A DNA stretch of 64,000 bases, taken from assembly GCF_015840335.1 (NCBI RefSeq), contig NZ_CP060395.1, forward strand, positions 744,001-808,000, read 5' to 3'. This stretch comes from Synechococcus sp. CBW1108. Lineage in GTDB: Bacteria > Cyanobacteriota > Cyanobacteriia > PCC-6307 > Cyanobiaceae. The notes under the pieces were generated by a model that saw nothing but the letters and a program-made list of their open reading frames with translations, was not told where the DNA came from and made no database searches. The translations under genes were made by a program, and so were the position numbers. Positions 35,768-58,642 of the stretch are shown here, one piece after another. Position 1 is the stretch's first letter, and each line of letters opens with the position of its first letter.

Positions 35768-35918
35768 CAAGCAGCACTGGCTGGTGAGTGGGGCCCTGGT
35801 ATTGCTGTGCGGCGGGGTGCTGGTGCTGTTCACCGATGTGGAAGATTCCCTGGTGCGCTGGCTGAACTGCGGGCCGACCGCCCCGGCCGCCGAGCGCCGC
35901 AGCAGCGTCTGCCGCTGA
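35763..35918 (+). CDS. small single-helix membrane protein, unknown
   Basis: A 51-codon frame starting in the second copy of the tandem repeat. The product reads MTKQHWLVSGALVLLCGG, then VLVLFTDVEDSLVRWLNCGP and a Ser/Arg tail ending SSVCR. Residues 7-24 form one hydrophobic helix, and two further cysteines lie outside it. The helix and short distance (17 bases) after bioD support a real small gene, but no family is recognised. It is separated from the convergent DUF3143 gene by 18 bases. Confidence 0.5.
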   Translation: MTKQHWLVSGALVLLCGGVLVLFTDVEDSLVRWLNCGPTAPAAERRSSVCR

Positions 35919-35936
35919 GCAGGGTGCCCCAAGGGG

Positions 35937-36203
35937 CTAGGGGCCGGCCAGGATCACCGCCTCGGCATCAGCCCTCGACAGGCCATAGGGAAAGTGGCGC
36001 ACTGACACCTGGCCGTCGTGATGCCAGCTCACCTTGAGCTCCTCCACCTCCAGCTCAATCTGAGCACTCCATTCCGGCCGGTGCAGATCCCACAGACAGG
36101 GGTTGTCCCGCTGCCGGCTGGCGCCCAGCTGGACCAGCCAGTTTTCAAGCGCCGGCAGGGGATGGTGGTAAAGGGGGGTCTGGGGACTGGGCAGTTCGCT
36201 CAT
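35937..36203 (-). CDS. DUF3143 family protein
   Basis: The 88-residue protein reads LYHHPLPALENWLVQLGASR, then DNPCLWDLHRPEWSAQIELE, KVSWHHDGQVSVRHFPYGLSRADAE, the layout of DUF3143, a small cyanobacteria/plastid-lineage family of unknown role. The start at 36203 overlaps the J-domain gene stop by four bases (36200-36203), which fixes it and implies coupled translation with that gene. No membrane helix is present. Confidence 0.82.
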   Translation of the reverse strand: MSELPSPQTPLYHHPLPALENWLVQLGASRQRDNPCLWDLHRPEWSAQIELEVEELKVSWHHDGQVSVRHFPYGLSRADAEAVILAGP

Positions 36204-36676
36204 GGGCCCAACCCTGTCATGGAGCCGGCCCCAGCCCACCAGGAGGGCAACTGCACCAGCTCGACACCCCGCATCCAGGCCACCCCCACGCCGAGCACCA
36301 AGCTCACCAGCAGGGCAAAACCGAGCAGCAACAGGGCCAGCCACTCGCCGCCGGAGAGGTCGCGCCGCACCGAAACCCGCCGCGGCGGCGCGGCAGCCAT
36401 GGCCGCCAATGGGGGGGGGCGCTGGGGCAAAACCGGATGGAGCTCGGCGTCGTAACGCCGGCGCAACTCCGGATCGCTCAGCACCGCATAGGCCTGTTGC
36501 AGCAGTTGGAACAGGGCAGCAGCTTCAGGCGCCGGCAGCAGGGTTGTGTCGGGGTGATACAGCTTGCTCAGGCCGCGAAAAGCCCTGCGCAACTCCTGGG
36601 GCGAAGCCGTCTCTGCCACCTGAAGCAGGGCGTAGTGGCTGGTTGAAGCAGGGGGAGCAGGGCTGGCCAAGGGCAC
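36200..36676 (-). CDS. J-domain protein with C-terminal membrane anchor
   Basis: The 158-residue protein has an N-terminal J domain (about 13-78). SHYALLQVAETASPQELRRAF begins helices I-II, and the essential HPD is at 41-43 in LYHPDTT. After a Pro-rich linker a single hydrophobic helix (about 113-135, LALLLLGFALLVSLVLGVGVAW) anchors it, so it probably recruits DnaK to a membrane. It lacks the Gly/Phe and zinc regions of true DnaJ. It is coupled to the DUF3143 gene downstream and divergent from rsmG by 62 bases. Confidence 0.9.
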   Translation of the reverse strand: MPLASPAPPASTSHYALLQVAETASPQELRRAFRGLSKLYHPDTTLLPAPEAAALFQLLQQAYAVLSDPELRRRYDAELHPVLPQRPPPLAAMAAAPPRRVSVRRDLSGGEWLALLLLGFALLVSLVLGVGVAWMRGVELVQLPSWWAGAGSMTGLGP

Positions 36677-36738
36677 CGGGCCGGCGAGAAAATCCGGTCT
36701 GGGTGATCCTAGGTAGCTGAAACCCTCCGCCAGGCTGG

Positions 36739-37512
36739 ATGGCCCGAACCCTCACCGGCAATGCCTTTTGGCACACCCTGGGCTGGCAGCCCAGCGCTGA
36801 GCAGGAAAGGCAGCTGGGCGCCCTGCAGGAGCAGCTGCGCCATTGGAACAGCAAGCACAACCTGACCCGCCTGGTGGAGGGCGACGACTTCTGGATCGCC
36901 CAGGTGTTCGACAGCCTCTGGCCCCTGACGCCCCTGCTGGGCACGGATGCGGCCCAGGCCCCTTTGCGGCTGATCGATGTGGGCACCGGCGGCGGCTTCC
37001 CAGGGCTTGCCCTGGCGATCGCCTTTCCCCAGGCCGAGCTCACCCTGGTGGACTCGGTGGGCCGCAAGGTGGAGGCGGTGGGAGCAATGGCGGCTGCCCT
37101 GGGGCTGGCGGAGCGGGTACAGCTGCGCTGTGAACGGATCGAGCGCACAGGCAGGCTCCAGGCCTGCCGTGGCCAGTTCGACTGGGCCCTGGCCAGGGCC
37201 GTTGCCCGGGCACCGGTGGTGGCCGAATACCTGGTGCCCCTACTGGCCCCCCAGGGTCGGGCCCTGCTCTACCGCGGGCAGTGGTCGGCGGCAGACCAGG
37301 GCGAGCTGGACGCGGCCCTGGTCCTCCTGCGGGCCAGTACCGAGCAGTGCCTGAGCCGGGAGCTGCCCAGCGGTCGCGGCCTGCGCCACGCCCTGGTAGT
37401 GAAGTCCCTGGACCCCTGCCCGGCCTGCTACCCCAGGGCGGTGGGCCTGCCCGCCAAGCAACCCCTCGGGGCCGCGCTCAAACCGGCTGGCGGCGAGGCA
37501 GGTTGCGCTTGA
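36739..37512 (+). CDS. rsmG: 16S rRNA (guanine527-N7)-methyltransferase RsmG
   Basis: The 257-residue enzyme methylates G527 of 16S rRNA. Landmarks are [20 protein letters not shown], the SAM motif [32 protein letters not shown] and [16 protein letters not shown], in normal order. The C-terminal 40 residues, with [19 protein letters not shown], match the RsmG end where 'YPR..G.P.k.PL' is typical. Its end overlaps the convergent ferredoxin gene by 35 bases. Confidence 0.94.
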   Translation: MARTLTGNAFWHTLGWQPSAEQERQLGALQEQLRHWNSKHNLTRLVEGDDFWIAQVFDSLWPLTPLLGTDAAQAPLRLIDVGTGGGFPGLALAIAFPQAELTLVDSVGRKVEAVGAMAAALGLAERVQLRCERIERTGRLQACRGQFDWALARAVARAPVVAEYLVPLLAPQGRALLYRGQWSAADQGELDAALVLLRASTEQCLSRELPSGRGLRHALVVKSLDPCPACYPRAVGLPAKQPLGAALKPAGGEAGCA

Positions 37513-37873
37513 GCCGGGCCGGCGAGGGCACCCCCAGCGGCAGGATCTCCTGGGCAGCCAGCTGGTGCTGGAGCTCACCCAGCTGCTCGTAGGCCACCCA
37601 GTGAATGCAGTCCACCGGACAGGTGTCTATCGCCTCCTGGATCAACTCGGTGGAATCGCCATCCTGGCGGAGCGCCCGGGAGCGGCCCCAGTCGGGCTCA
37701 ACCACGAAGGTGTTGGTGGCCACATGGGCGCAGTAGCGGCAGCCGATACAGACAGCCTCATCAACCCAGACTGCCTTCTGGCGCAGGCCCCCGCCCAGCA
37801 GAGGCTCCATGCCGGTGCGCAGGGAACCTGGGGCCTGGACTGCCGCCTGGAAGGCCAGTGCCGGATCTGCCAT
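37478..37873 (-). CDS. [4Fe-4S] ferredoxin, single-cluster type
   Basis: The 131-residue protein has one iron-sulfur binding motif set: C42, C45 and C48 in [10 protein letters not shown] and C85 in [11 protein letters not shown], with an additional Cys89. Between the motifs a stretch of about 36 residues ([19 protein letters not shown]) is typical of the cyanobacterial/plastid ferredoxin-like family that also occurs fused to J domains. The ATG at 37873 is preferred over one nine codons upstream. It is followed upstream on the same strand by ycf35 (17 bases away) and DUF2997. Its redox partner is not evident. Confidence 0.88.
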   Translation of the reverse strand: MADPALAFQAAVQAPGSLRTGMEPLLGGGLRQKAVWVDEAVCIGCRYCAHVATNTFVVEPDWGRSRALRQDGDSTELIQEAIDTCPVDCIHWVAYEQLGELQHQLAAQEILPLGVPSPARLKRNLPRRQPV

Positions 37874-37890
37874 GGCGGGGGAGTCCACAG

Positions 37891-38280
37891 CTAGGCCCAA
37901 CGGCTCACAACAAGCTCGATGGTGCCGTCCTGCTGCTGGGTTTGCTCGCGCAGTTCAAAGCCCGCTTCCGCACTGGCCGCAAGGATGGTGCGCAGGGCAT
38001 AGCGCTGGCTGAGCTGGGCCACAAAGCGCTCCACCGGCACCGATTGATTCCAGAGGTCGAGATCGGTCACCAGTTCGTAGCTGCCCGTATCCGTGTTGAG
38101 CCGGAAGCCGATGTCGGCACCATTGGGCTGGAGCACCGCCAGCTGGGCCTCAAGGGTTTGGCCCCGGTAGCCGCGCACCTGCAGGGAACCCTCCGTGGGG
38201 GAGTGGCCCAGGTCCCGGAGTGCCCCGAGCAAGGCCTGGCGATCGCGAAGCTCGGTCTTGATCGTGCTGAAGTGCGACAT
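37891..38280 (-). CDS. ycf35: Ycf35 (DUF1257) family protein
   Basis: The 129-residue protein starts MSHFSTIKTELRDRQALLGA and contains DIGFRLNTDTGSYELVTDLD, then VERFVAQLSQRYAL and GTIELVVSRWA, matching DUF1257/Ycf35, a protein encoded in red-lineage plastid genomes and cyanobacteria. The function is unknown. It lies between a DUF2997 gene and a 4Fe-4S ferredoxin on one strand. Confidence 0.9.
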   Translation of the reverse strand: MSHFSTIKTELRDRQALLGALRDLGHSPTEGSLQVRGYRGQTLEAQLAVLQPNGADIGFRLNTDTGSYELVTDLDLWNQSVPVERFVAQLSQRYALRTILAASAEAGFELREQTQQQDGTIELVVSRWA

Positions 38281-38321
38281 CGGTGGGAGCGGCAGCTGCG
38301 GTAATTAAGAGGGCCGGGGTG

Positions 38322-38558
38322 TTAGGGCCGGGATAAGGGCTGGGGATTGGTCAAGGGTTGCCCCAGGCCTTGAAGCTGGGATTGGCCCTGTTGTTGGGTC
38401 TGGAACGCTTCAGCCGTGCTCTGGCGCCGCTGAACCACGCCCAAGCCGGCTTCGATCCTTTCGGTGAGCTGGGCGCAGCCCGGGCCCCGAAACCCTTCCA
38501 CCAGCTCTTCGACCCGGCCATCGGGCCTGATCCGAAAATGGATGGTGTGCTCTTCCAT
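38322..38558 (-). CDS. DUF2997 family small protein
   Basis: The 78-residue protein begins MEEHTIHFRIRPDGRVEELV, then GFRGPGCAQLTERIEAGLG, which fits DUF2997 (pattern 'i.y.I.pdG.v.e.v.G..G..C..lt..ie..lG'). The single conserved Cys is in GPGCAQL. The Gln/Pro-rich C-terminal tail is probably disordered. It is 41 bases upstream of ycf35 on the same strand, and the pair recurs with ferredoxins in cyanobacteria. The role is unknown. Confidence 0.78.
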   Translation of the reverse strand: MEEHTIHFRIRPDGRVEELVEGFRGPGCAQLTERIEAGLGVVQRRQSTAEAFQTQQQGQSQLQGLGQPLTNPQPLSRP

Positions 38559-38623
38559 CCCAAATCTGGTGAGGGTTAAGAGATGTTAGCCGGAATCTGA
38601 GGAGCTGGGCCCAAGGCCCGGGC

Positions 38624-39469
38624 TCAGCTGAGCAGGCCTTCGTCCACCAGGGTCTGGAGTCGCTCCAGCACCTCCGGTTGCTCCAGTTGCTCCAGGGCCA
38701 GCCGGGCTTCATCCCGCACCCCCGACTCACCATCGTGGAGCATGGCCGTCAACAGTGATTCCACCACCACCTGCTGACGGGGCTCCACCAGGTCGCCATA
38801 CAACCGGCCAAGGGACCAGGCACTGTTGCTGCGCACCGCCGCTTCGCTGTCGATGCGCAGGCTCAACAACAGCTGGGCCGCCGCCGGATCGGCCTTGGCG
38901 GGGCCGCTGCAGCCCGCCTCCGCCAGGGAGCTGGCCGCCCAGAGGCGCACGGCCGCAATGTCCACCTGCAGGGAGCGGATCAAGGGGTTCAGCACCGGGG
39001 CATCGGGGTAGTTGCCGAGGCTCCAGGCGACGGCCTTGCGCACGTAACCGTTGTCATCTGCTGCCAGCAGGGCCAACAGGGGCTCAACCGCCAGGGGGCT
39101 GGGATTGCGGCCCAGGGCATAGACCGCGCTCATGCGCACAATCGGACAGCTCACCGCCAGCAGCGGCAGCAGCAGGGGCAGGGCCCGGGGATCACGGTGC
39201 TCGCAAAAGATCCGCAGACCCTGCATGCGCTGGTCGTGGCTGCTGCCGCCAGCTTCACCACCAGCTTCACCGCGGAGGAACTGCAGCCCCAGATCGCACT
39301 CCGCCGCCACATCACTGGCGGTTGGATCGCTGGTGTCAAAGTCATCAAGGGGATCGCCGAGCAGCTCCTCGGCCAATTCCTGGGCAAGCACCTCCGGGTC
39401 GAGGTAGAGCTCCTGGGGGCTTTCGTCGTAGGGGCCAGATGGCTGGTCAGGCTGGGGGGACAGGCTCAC
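38624..39469 (-). CDS. HEAT-repeat protein (PBS-lyase-like repeats)
   Basis: The 281-residue protein has an acidic N-terminus (EELLGDPLDDFDTSD) then about five HEAT-like repeats from residue 80. Examples are DPRALPLLLPLLAVSCPIVRM, AVYALGRNPSPLAVEPLLALL, DDNGYVRKAVAWSLGNY and EAAVRSNSAWSLGRLYGD. Repeats of this kind occur in the bilin lyases CpcE/CpcF and NblB, but the protein lacks enough distinctive sequence to call it a lyase; it may be a protein-interaction scaffold. It is upstream of DUF2997/ycf35/ferredoxin on the same strand. Confidence 0.82.
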   Translation of the reverse strand: MSLSPQPDQPSGPYDESPQELYLDPEVLAQELAEELLGDPLDDFDTSDPTASDVAAECDLGLQFLRGEAGGEAGGSSHDQRMQGLRIFCEHRDPRALPLLLPLLAVSCPIVRMSAVYALGRNPSPLAVEPLLALLAADDNGYVRKAVAWSLGNYPDAPVLNPLIRSLQVDIAAVRLWAASSLAEAGCSGPAKADPAAAQLLLSLRIDSEAAVRSNSAWSLGRLYGDLVEPRQQVVVESLLTAMLHDGESGVRDEARLALEQLEQPEVLERLQTLVDEGLLS

Positions 39470-39491
39470 GGGAAAGACTCACGGCACAGGC

Positions 39492-39617
39492 TCAGCCGAT
39501 CGGTGCCGGGGCAGCCATATCGCCGGGCAGCCAGATTCTGGCGCTGACTGCAAACAGGGCCAGGGCAAACAGCACCACGATGGATGCCGGCAACAGGGTG
39601 GAGCGAAAAAATTGCAC
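39492..39617 (-). CDS. 41-residue single-helix membrane protein (GTG start)
   Basis: A 41-codon frame from GTG at 39617 reads MQFFRSTLLPASIVVLFALA, then LFAVSARIWLPGDMAAPAPIG. One hydrophobic helix (about residues 8-26) is followed by a Pro-rich soluble end. The SARIWLPGDM segment looks conserved, as in small thylakoid or photosystem-type proteins, but I cannot name it. The start lies 68 bases from divergent ampG; it ends 22 bases before the HEAT-repeat gene on the same strand. Confidence 0.5.
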   Translation of the reverse strand: MQFFRSTLLPASIVVLFALALFAVSARIWLPGDMAAPAPIG

Positions 39618-39685
39618 AGGCTTGGGGGATAGCTGGCGCCTGCAGCCATCATCGCCCCTAGGGTTCGCCAAATTGAACCCATGGG

Positions 39686-40954
39686 ATGGCTGCGTCTTCG
39701 AGCACCTGGCGACGCATCACCGCCGTGGCCGCCCAAGGGGTGGCCAGTGGTACGCCCTACATGGTGGGAACCAAGTTGCTGCAGGGCTGGCTCACGGCCA
39801 CCGGGGTACCCCTGGGGCTGATCGGCCTACTCGCCTACGCCGAACTGCCCTACACCCTCAAGATGGTCTGGGCGCCAGCCCTGGATCGCTGGCCGATTCC
39901 CTGGCCCGACAGGCGCCGCGGCTGGCTACTGGTACTTCAGGTGCTGCTGGTGGCGGTGATCGGCTCGATGACCTTTCTGCGGCCCAGCCAGAATCCAGCC
40001 AGCCTGACGGCCATCGGCCTCATGGCCGTTCTGCTGGCCCTGGTAAGTGCCACCCAGGACATCCTGGTGGACGCCTACCGCACAGACCTGCTGCCCGAAC
40101 AGGAGCGGGGCGCCGGTGCCGCCGCCACCACCCTCGGCTACCGCGGCGCCATGCTGGCCATCGGCGCCGGGGGCTTCATCCTGGCCGGTCGCTACAGCTG
40201 GCCCCTGGCCTTCGCCGCCTCGGCGCTGCTGATGCTGGTGGTGATCCCCTTCACCCTGACGGCCCCCAAACTCCCGCCAATCCAGCACCAGATCACCAGC
40301 CTGCGCCAGGCGGTGCTGGGGCCGGCGCGGGAATTTCTACGCCGCAGCGGCCCGGGCCGGGCCGTGATGCTGCTGGCCCTAGTGCTGCTCTACCGCTGGC
40401 CCGACGGCCTGCTCAACGTGATGGCCGTACCCTTCCTGATCCAGAAGGGATTTTCACCGGAGTTGGTGGGCTCGGTGCTGGCCGGCTGGGGCATCGGCGC
40501 CACGATCGTGGGCACAATTCTGGGCGGGATTCTGTTCGGCAAGCTGGGCATGAACCGCTCCCTCTGGCTGTTCGCCCTGGTGGGCGCCGCCGGCAACCTG
40601 GCCTACTGGGCCCTGGCCAGCTTCGATGCCGGCCCCGCAGCCCTACTGCTGGCGGTGGGCCTGGAAAACCTCGGCGGTGGCCTGGTGGGTGCGGCATTTG
40701 TGGCCCTGCTGATGAGCCTCTGCAACCCCCGCTTTTCCGCCACCCAGTACGCGCTGCTGTCAGGGGTCTACGCCCTGAGCCGCTCCCTGCTCTCCGGCCA
40801 GGCTGGCTTTGTGGCCGAGGGGGTGGGCTGGAGCAGCTTCTTCCTGCTCACCGCGGCCGCCTCACTGCCGGCCTTCCTACTGATGGCGTGGCTCACCCCC
40901 TGGAACGGTGACGGCGCCAAGGGTGCCTTCGACCCCGCCAAGGACCCCACTTAG
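39686..40954 (+). CDS. ampG: AmpG-like major facilitator superfamily permease
   Basis: The 422-residue membrane protein has about 12 hydrophobic segments. VASGTPYMVGTKLLQGWLTATG and GLIGLLAYAELPYTLKMVWAPALDRWP, with ATQDILVDAYRTDLLPEQERG, are typical of AmpG muropeptide permeases (the D-R..P loop and the Q-D..vDa block). AmpG imports anhydromuropeptides for cell-wall recycling; the substrate in cyanobacteria is not established. It starts at the ATG at 39686, divergent from the 41-residue gene. Confidence 0.85.
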   Translation: MAASSSTWRRITAVAAQGVASGTPYMVGTKLLQGWLTATGVPLGLIGLLAYAELPYTLKMVWAPALDRWPIPWPDRRRGWLLVLQVLLVAVIGSMTFLRPSQNPASLTAIGLMAVLLALVSATQDILVDAYRTDLLPEQERGAGAAATTLGYRGAMLAIGAGGFILAGRYSWPLAFAASALLMLVVIPFTLTAPKLPPIQHQITSLRQAVLGPAREFLRRSGPGRAVMLLALVLLYRWPDGLLNVMAVPFLIQKGFSPELVGSVLAGWGIGATIVGTILGGILFGKLGMNRSLWLFALVGAAGNLAYWALASFDAGPAALLLAVGLENLGGGLVGAAFVALLMSLCNPRFSATQYALLSGVYALSRSLLSGQAGFVAEGVGWSSFFLLTAAASLPAFLLMAWLTPWNGDGAKGAFDPAKDPT

Positions 40955-40978
40955 CCACACCCTTCAAGCCATAACCTG

Positions 40979-48345
<7,367 letters not shown>

Positions 48346-48408
48346 CGGCTTGGGGCTCGCGGAGTTCGAGAAGGGAGGGGCGGTCAGCGATGCGCTGCAA
48401 ACAAGCAA

Positions 48409-51699
<3,291 letters not shown>

Positions 51700-51905
51700 G
51701 CGGTGAACCTGCAGGAACGGGTGGAAAGGGACTGGTCGGGGGTGCTCCGTAGTCGGGCGCCGCTAACTTGAAGGACCACAACAGCCCGCACGAACAGCCT
51801 CCCCGGGGTTGGGAAGGCTGCCCGCGGGGGGCATGCTCAACGGGACTTCTTCAAGACTGCAGGCGTCGACAACAAGGAGCGCTACCGCTTACAGGCCGAT
51901 TTAAA

Positions 51906-51911
51906 ATCATA
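51906..51911 (-). promoter_or_regulatory. candidate -10 box ahead of rpoB
   Basis: TATGAT on the minus strand differs by one base from TATAAT and overlaps the tatD stop. A weak TTTGGC lies 16 bases upstream. It would give rpoB a leader of about 200 bases containing a GC-rich imperfect hairpin at 51795-51820. Readthrough from rpsT-tatD is also possible. Weak evidence. Confidence 0.3.
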
Positions 51912-52692
51912 CAGTGTGAAGCGTGAGGCCAAAGAGCCCTGCAGCGTTGGAACTGCTGGTAAGGGCCACTTCTGTGAGCGTTTCCCCACGCAACTCGGCC
52001 ATGCGGGCGGCGACGGATGCCACAAAGGCAGGTTCATTGCGCTTGCCCCGGCGGGGCACCGGAGCCAGAAAGGGGCAATCCGTTTCAATTAGGTAGCGGT
52101 CTGCCGGCACCAGTTGGGCGCAGGCGTGGGTGGCTGCCGCCTTGGGGAAGGTGACTGTTCCGCTGAAGCTGATCAAAAAACCGAGCTCCAGAAAAGCTGC
52201 CATCTCCTCTGGGCTGCCGCCCCAACAGTGCATCACCCCGCGGGGGCAGGCGCCGCGATCGGCCCGCTGCCGCAGCAGGGCCAGCATCGGCTCGGCCGCA
52301 TCCCGGCAGTGGACGATCACCGGCAGGTCCAGCTCCACCGCTAGGTCGAGCTGGGGTTCGAGCGTGGCCAGCTGCTGCTCCAGGTTGTGGTCCCGGAACA
52401 GGTCGAGGCCCAGCTCGCCGATCGCCACGACGCGGGAATCGGACCTGGCCGCCTGGCGCAGGACCGCAGCGGTGTCGTGGTGCCAGTGCTGGGTGTCGAG
52501 GGGATGGACCCCAACGGAGTAGCGCAGCTCGGGGAAGCGATCGGCCAGGGCCCGGATTGCCCCTATCTCGCCAGGCTCAACGCAGGCATGGACAAGGGCT
52601 TTGACGCCGGCATCCCGCCAGCGGCGGGAGACCTCCTCCAGATCGTCGTCAAAATTGCGAAAGACGATGTGGCAGTGGCTGTCAACCAACAC
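51907..52692 (-). CDS. tatD: TatD-family metal-dependent DNase
   Basis: The 261-residue TIM-barrel hydrolase has MLVDSHCHIVF (metal-binding HxH), VAIGELGLDLFRDHN (Glu ligand), LPVIVHCRDAAE (His), GVMHCWGGSPEEM (His) and YLIETDCPFLAPVPRRGKRNEP (Asp), all five metal motifs. Such proteins are 3'-5' DNases or related nucleases. The TatD-rpoB neighbourhood downstream of rpsT is common in cyanobacteria. It starts 6 bases after the rpsT stop. Confidence 0.94.
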   Translation of the reverse strand: MLVDSHCHIVFRNFDDDLEEVSRRWRDAGVKALVHACVEPGEIGAIRALADRFPELRYSVGVHPLDTQHWHHDTAAVLRQAARSDSRVVAIGELGLDLFRDHNLEQQLATLEPQLDLAVELDLPVIVHCRDAAEPMLALLRQRADRGACPRGVMHCWGGSPEEMAAFLELGFLISFSGTVTFPKAAATHACAQLVPADRYLIETDCPFLAPVPRRGKRNEPAFVASVAARMAELRGETLTEVALTSSSNAAGLFGLTLHTV

Positions 52693-52698
52693 TGGGGT

Positions 52699-54455
<1,757 letters not shown>

Positions 54456-54476
54456 GCTGGGGGAGCTTGCCTTGCC

Positions 54477-54920
54477 ATGGTGACGTTTCACTCCACCCGG
54501 CTAGAGCGCACCACCACGGCCAGCTTCAGCTGCCACGACATCAGCGCCGACCTGCAGGCCTTCGTGGATGGCACCGGGATCCGCAACGGCCTGCTGGTGG
54601 CCGCCGGTCAGCACACCACCACCGCCTTGGTCGTGAACGAGGCCGAGGAACGGTTGCTGGGGGACATCGAGCGCCACTTCCTGGCCCTGACGCCCCCCGA
54701 GCGGGCCTACGCCCACAACGACCTGCACCTGCGGCCGGGCATTCCCGCCGATGAGCCGCGCAACGCCCATGCCCACCTGATCGCCCTGAAGCTGGGCAAC
54801 CACCTCACCCTGCCGGTCGTGGACGGCCTGCTGGGCCTGGGGCGATACCAGGCCGTGCTGCTGGTGGAATTGGATGGCCCCCGTCAGCGCCAGGTGCTGC
54901 TGCAGCTCTGTGGCATCTGA
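54477..54920 (+). CDS. YjbQ family (UPF0047) protein
   Basis: The 147-residue protein has AAGQHTTTALVVNEAEERLLGD, AYAHNDLHLRPG and NAHAHLIALKLGNHLTLPVVDG. The His-rich pattern (QHTT, HND, HAH) and the closing GRYQAVLLVELDGPRQRQVLL define the YjbQ/UPF0047 family, some of which have secondary thiamine-phosphate synthase activity. The true role is not settled. It starts 21 bases after hisD on the same strand, and convergent rpiA follows. Confidence 0.9.
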   Translation: MVTFHSTRLERTTTASFSCHDISADLQAFVDGTGIRNGLLVAAGQHTTTALVVNEAEERLLGDIERHFLALTPPERAYAHNDLHLRPGIPADEPRNAHAHLIALKLGNHLTLPVVDGLLGLGRYQAVLLVELDGPRQRQVLLQLCGI

Positions 54921-54946
54921 GTGGGTAAAGAAGCTCAGATCGCGCC

Positions 54947-55660
<714 letters not shown>

Positions 55661-55696
55661 CGATCACGCCCAAGCGGGCCGCGACCGTAGCAGTCT

Positions 55697-57680
<1,984 letters not shown>

Positions 57681-57714
57681 CGACCTAAGTTGGCCCCTGT
57701 TCGCAGCGGCGGCC

Positions 57715-58014
57715 ATGGCAGCAATTCCCCCAGGCAAGCGTCAGCGCTGCAGCCTCTGTCAAGTTGAGATTCAGGGCATGGCCGGCGGCAAGGACCTGGT
57801 GCACTTCAGCCAGGGAGCCCCGGGCAGCCGCGCCAAGCTCTGGGCCCGGGTATGCCAGTACCTGCGCACCGACGAGCAGAAGTGCCAGTGCCTGAACCAA
57901 GACGCCAGCCAGCGGGGCACCGTCCAGCCCAGCGACTACTTCGCCGAGGCCCCGGTGATCGAGATCCCTCCCGTCGGCGGCATGGGGCCTGGAACAGGCA
58001 ATCCCCTAAGGTGA
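57715..58014 (+). CDS. small cysteine-containing protein, unknown
   Basis: The 99-residue protein reads GKRQRCSLCQVEIQGM, then DLVHFSQGAPGSRAKLWARV, CQYLRTDEQKCQCLNQD and QPSDYFAEAPVIEIPP. Five cysteines form CSLC, a single C and a CQC pair, which could bind zinc or an iron-sulfur cluster; this is inference. It looks like a conserved cyanobacterial protein, but I cannot name the family. It lies upstream of rimP, with a 123-base gap before that gene. Confidence 0.7.
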   Translation: MAAIPPGKRQRCSLCQVEIQGMAGGKDLVHFSQGAPGSRAKLWARVCQYLRTDEQKCQCLNQDASQRGTVQPSDYFAEAPVIEIPPVGGMGPGTGNPLR

Positions 58015-58137
58015 TCGCTTGCCCGGCGGGCAATCCCAAAGGCTCCGGTTCAGTTTCAGGCTGAATGCGGGCTGCCTGAGGGCAGTTACAAAACTGCAAA
58101 AGCCGGCGGGCCCCCTGCCCCCAGCTTCCCTGCACCG

Positions 58138-58611
58138 TTGCCCCATCCCCTCCTGAGCGAACTCGAGCGCCTGGCCCAACTGGCCGTGGCTGCTGCAGGT
58201 TTCGAGCTGAAGGGCGTTCACCTGTTCACCCACCGGATTCCCATGACGGTGCAGGTGCTCGTGCAGCGGGCCGATGGCAGTGACATCAGCCTCGATGAGT
58301 GCGCCTCCCTGAGTGCACCGCTTGGGGAGGCGATCGAAGCGGCCGACTGGCTAGGCGATGCCTATGTTCTGGAGGTCAGCAGCCCTGGAGTCAGCGACAA
58401 TCTTCACGACGACCGCGACTTCCGCAGTTTCCGCGGATTTCCGATCGAGGTGATCTGTCGGAACGACCAGGGCCTCGAGGTGCGGCGCGAAGGGCTCCTG
58501 CTGGAGCGCGACGCAAAGGATCTGCACCTCAACGTCCGCGGCCGCACCCAGCTCATCCCAAGGGACGCGGTGATCAGGGTTTCCCTGATCACCCCAGCCC
58601 AGCCCACCTGA
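58138..58611 (+). CDS. rimP: ribosome maturation factor RimP
   Basis: The 157-residue protein helps assemble the 30S subunit. ELERLAQLAVAAAGFELKGV and TVQVLVQRADGSDISLDECA, then WLGDAYVLEVSSPGVSDNL, match the RimP N-domain (normally LEVSSPG.dRpL), and the C-terminal SH3-like domain ends with LIPRDAVIRVSL. The usual 'DRPL' appears as SDNL. The start is TTG at 58138. It begins the rimP-nusA-ylxR-infB cluster. Confidence 0.92.
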   Translation: MPHPLLSELERLAQLAVAAAGFELKGVHLFTHRIPMTVQVLVQRADGSDISLDECASLSAPLGEAIEAADWLGDAYVLEVSSPGVSDNLHDDRDFRSFRGFPIEVICRNDQGLEVRREGLLLERDAKDLHLNVRGRTQLIPRDAVIRVSLITPAQPT

Positions 58612-58642
58612 ACGCTCCCTGACCATTTCTCACCCCTGATCC

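Noticed and set aside
38755-40911. A 718-codon open frame on the plus strand
   Set aside because: It is a Pro/Arg/Gly-rich shadow across the HEAT-repeat gene, the 41-residue gene and ampG, all of which have recognisable products.
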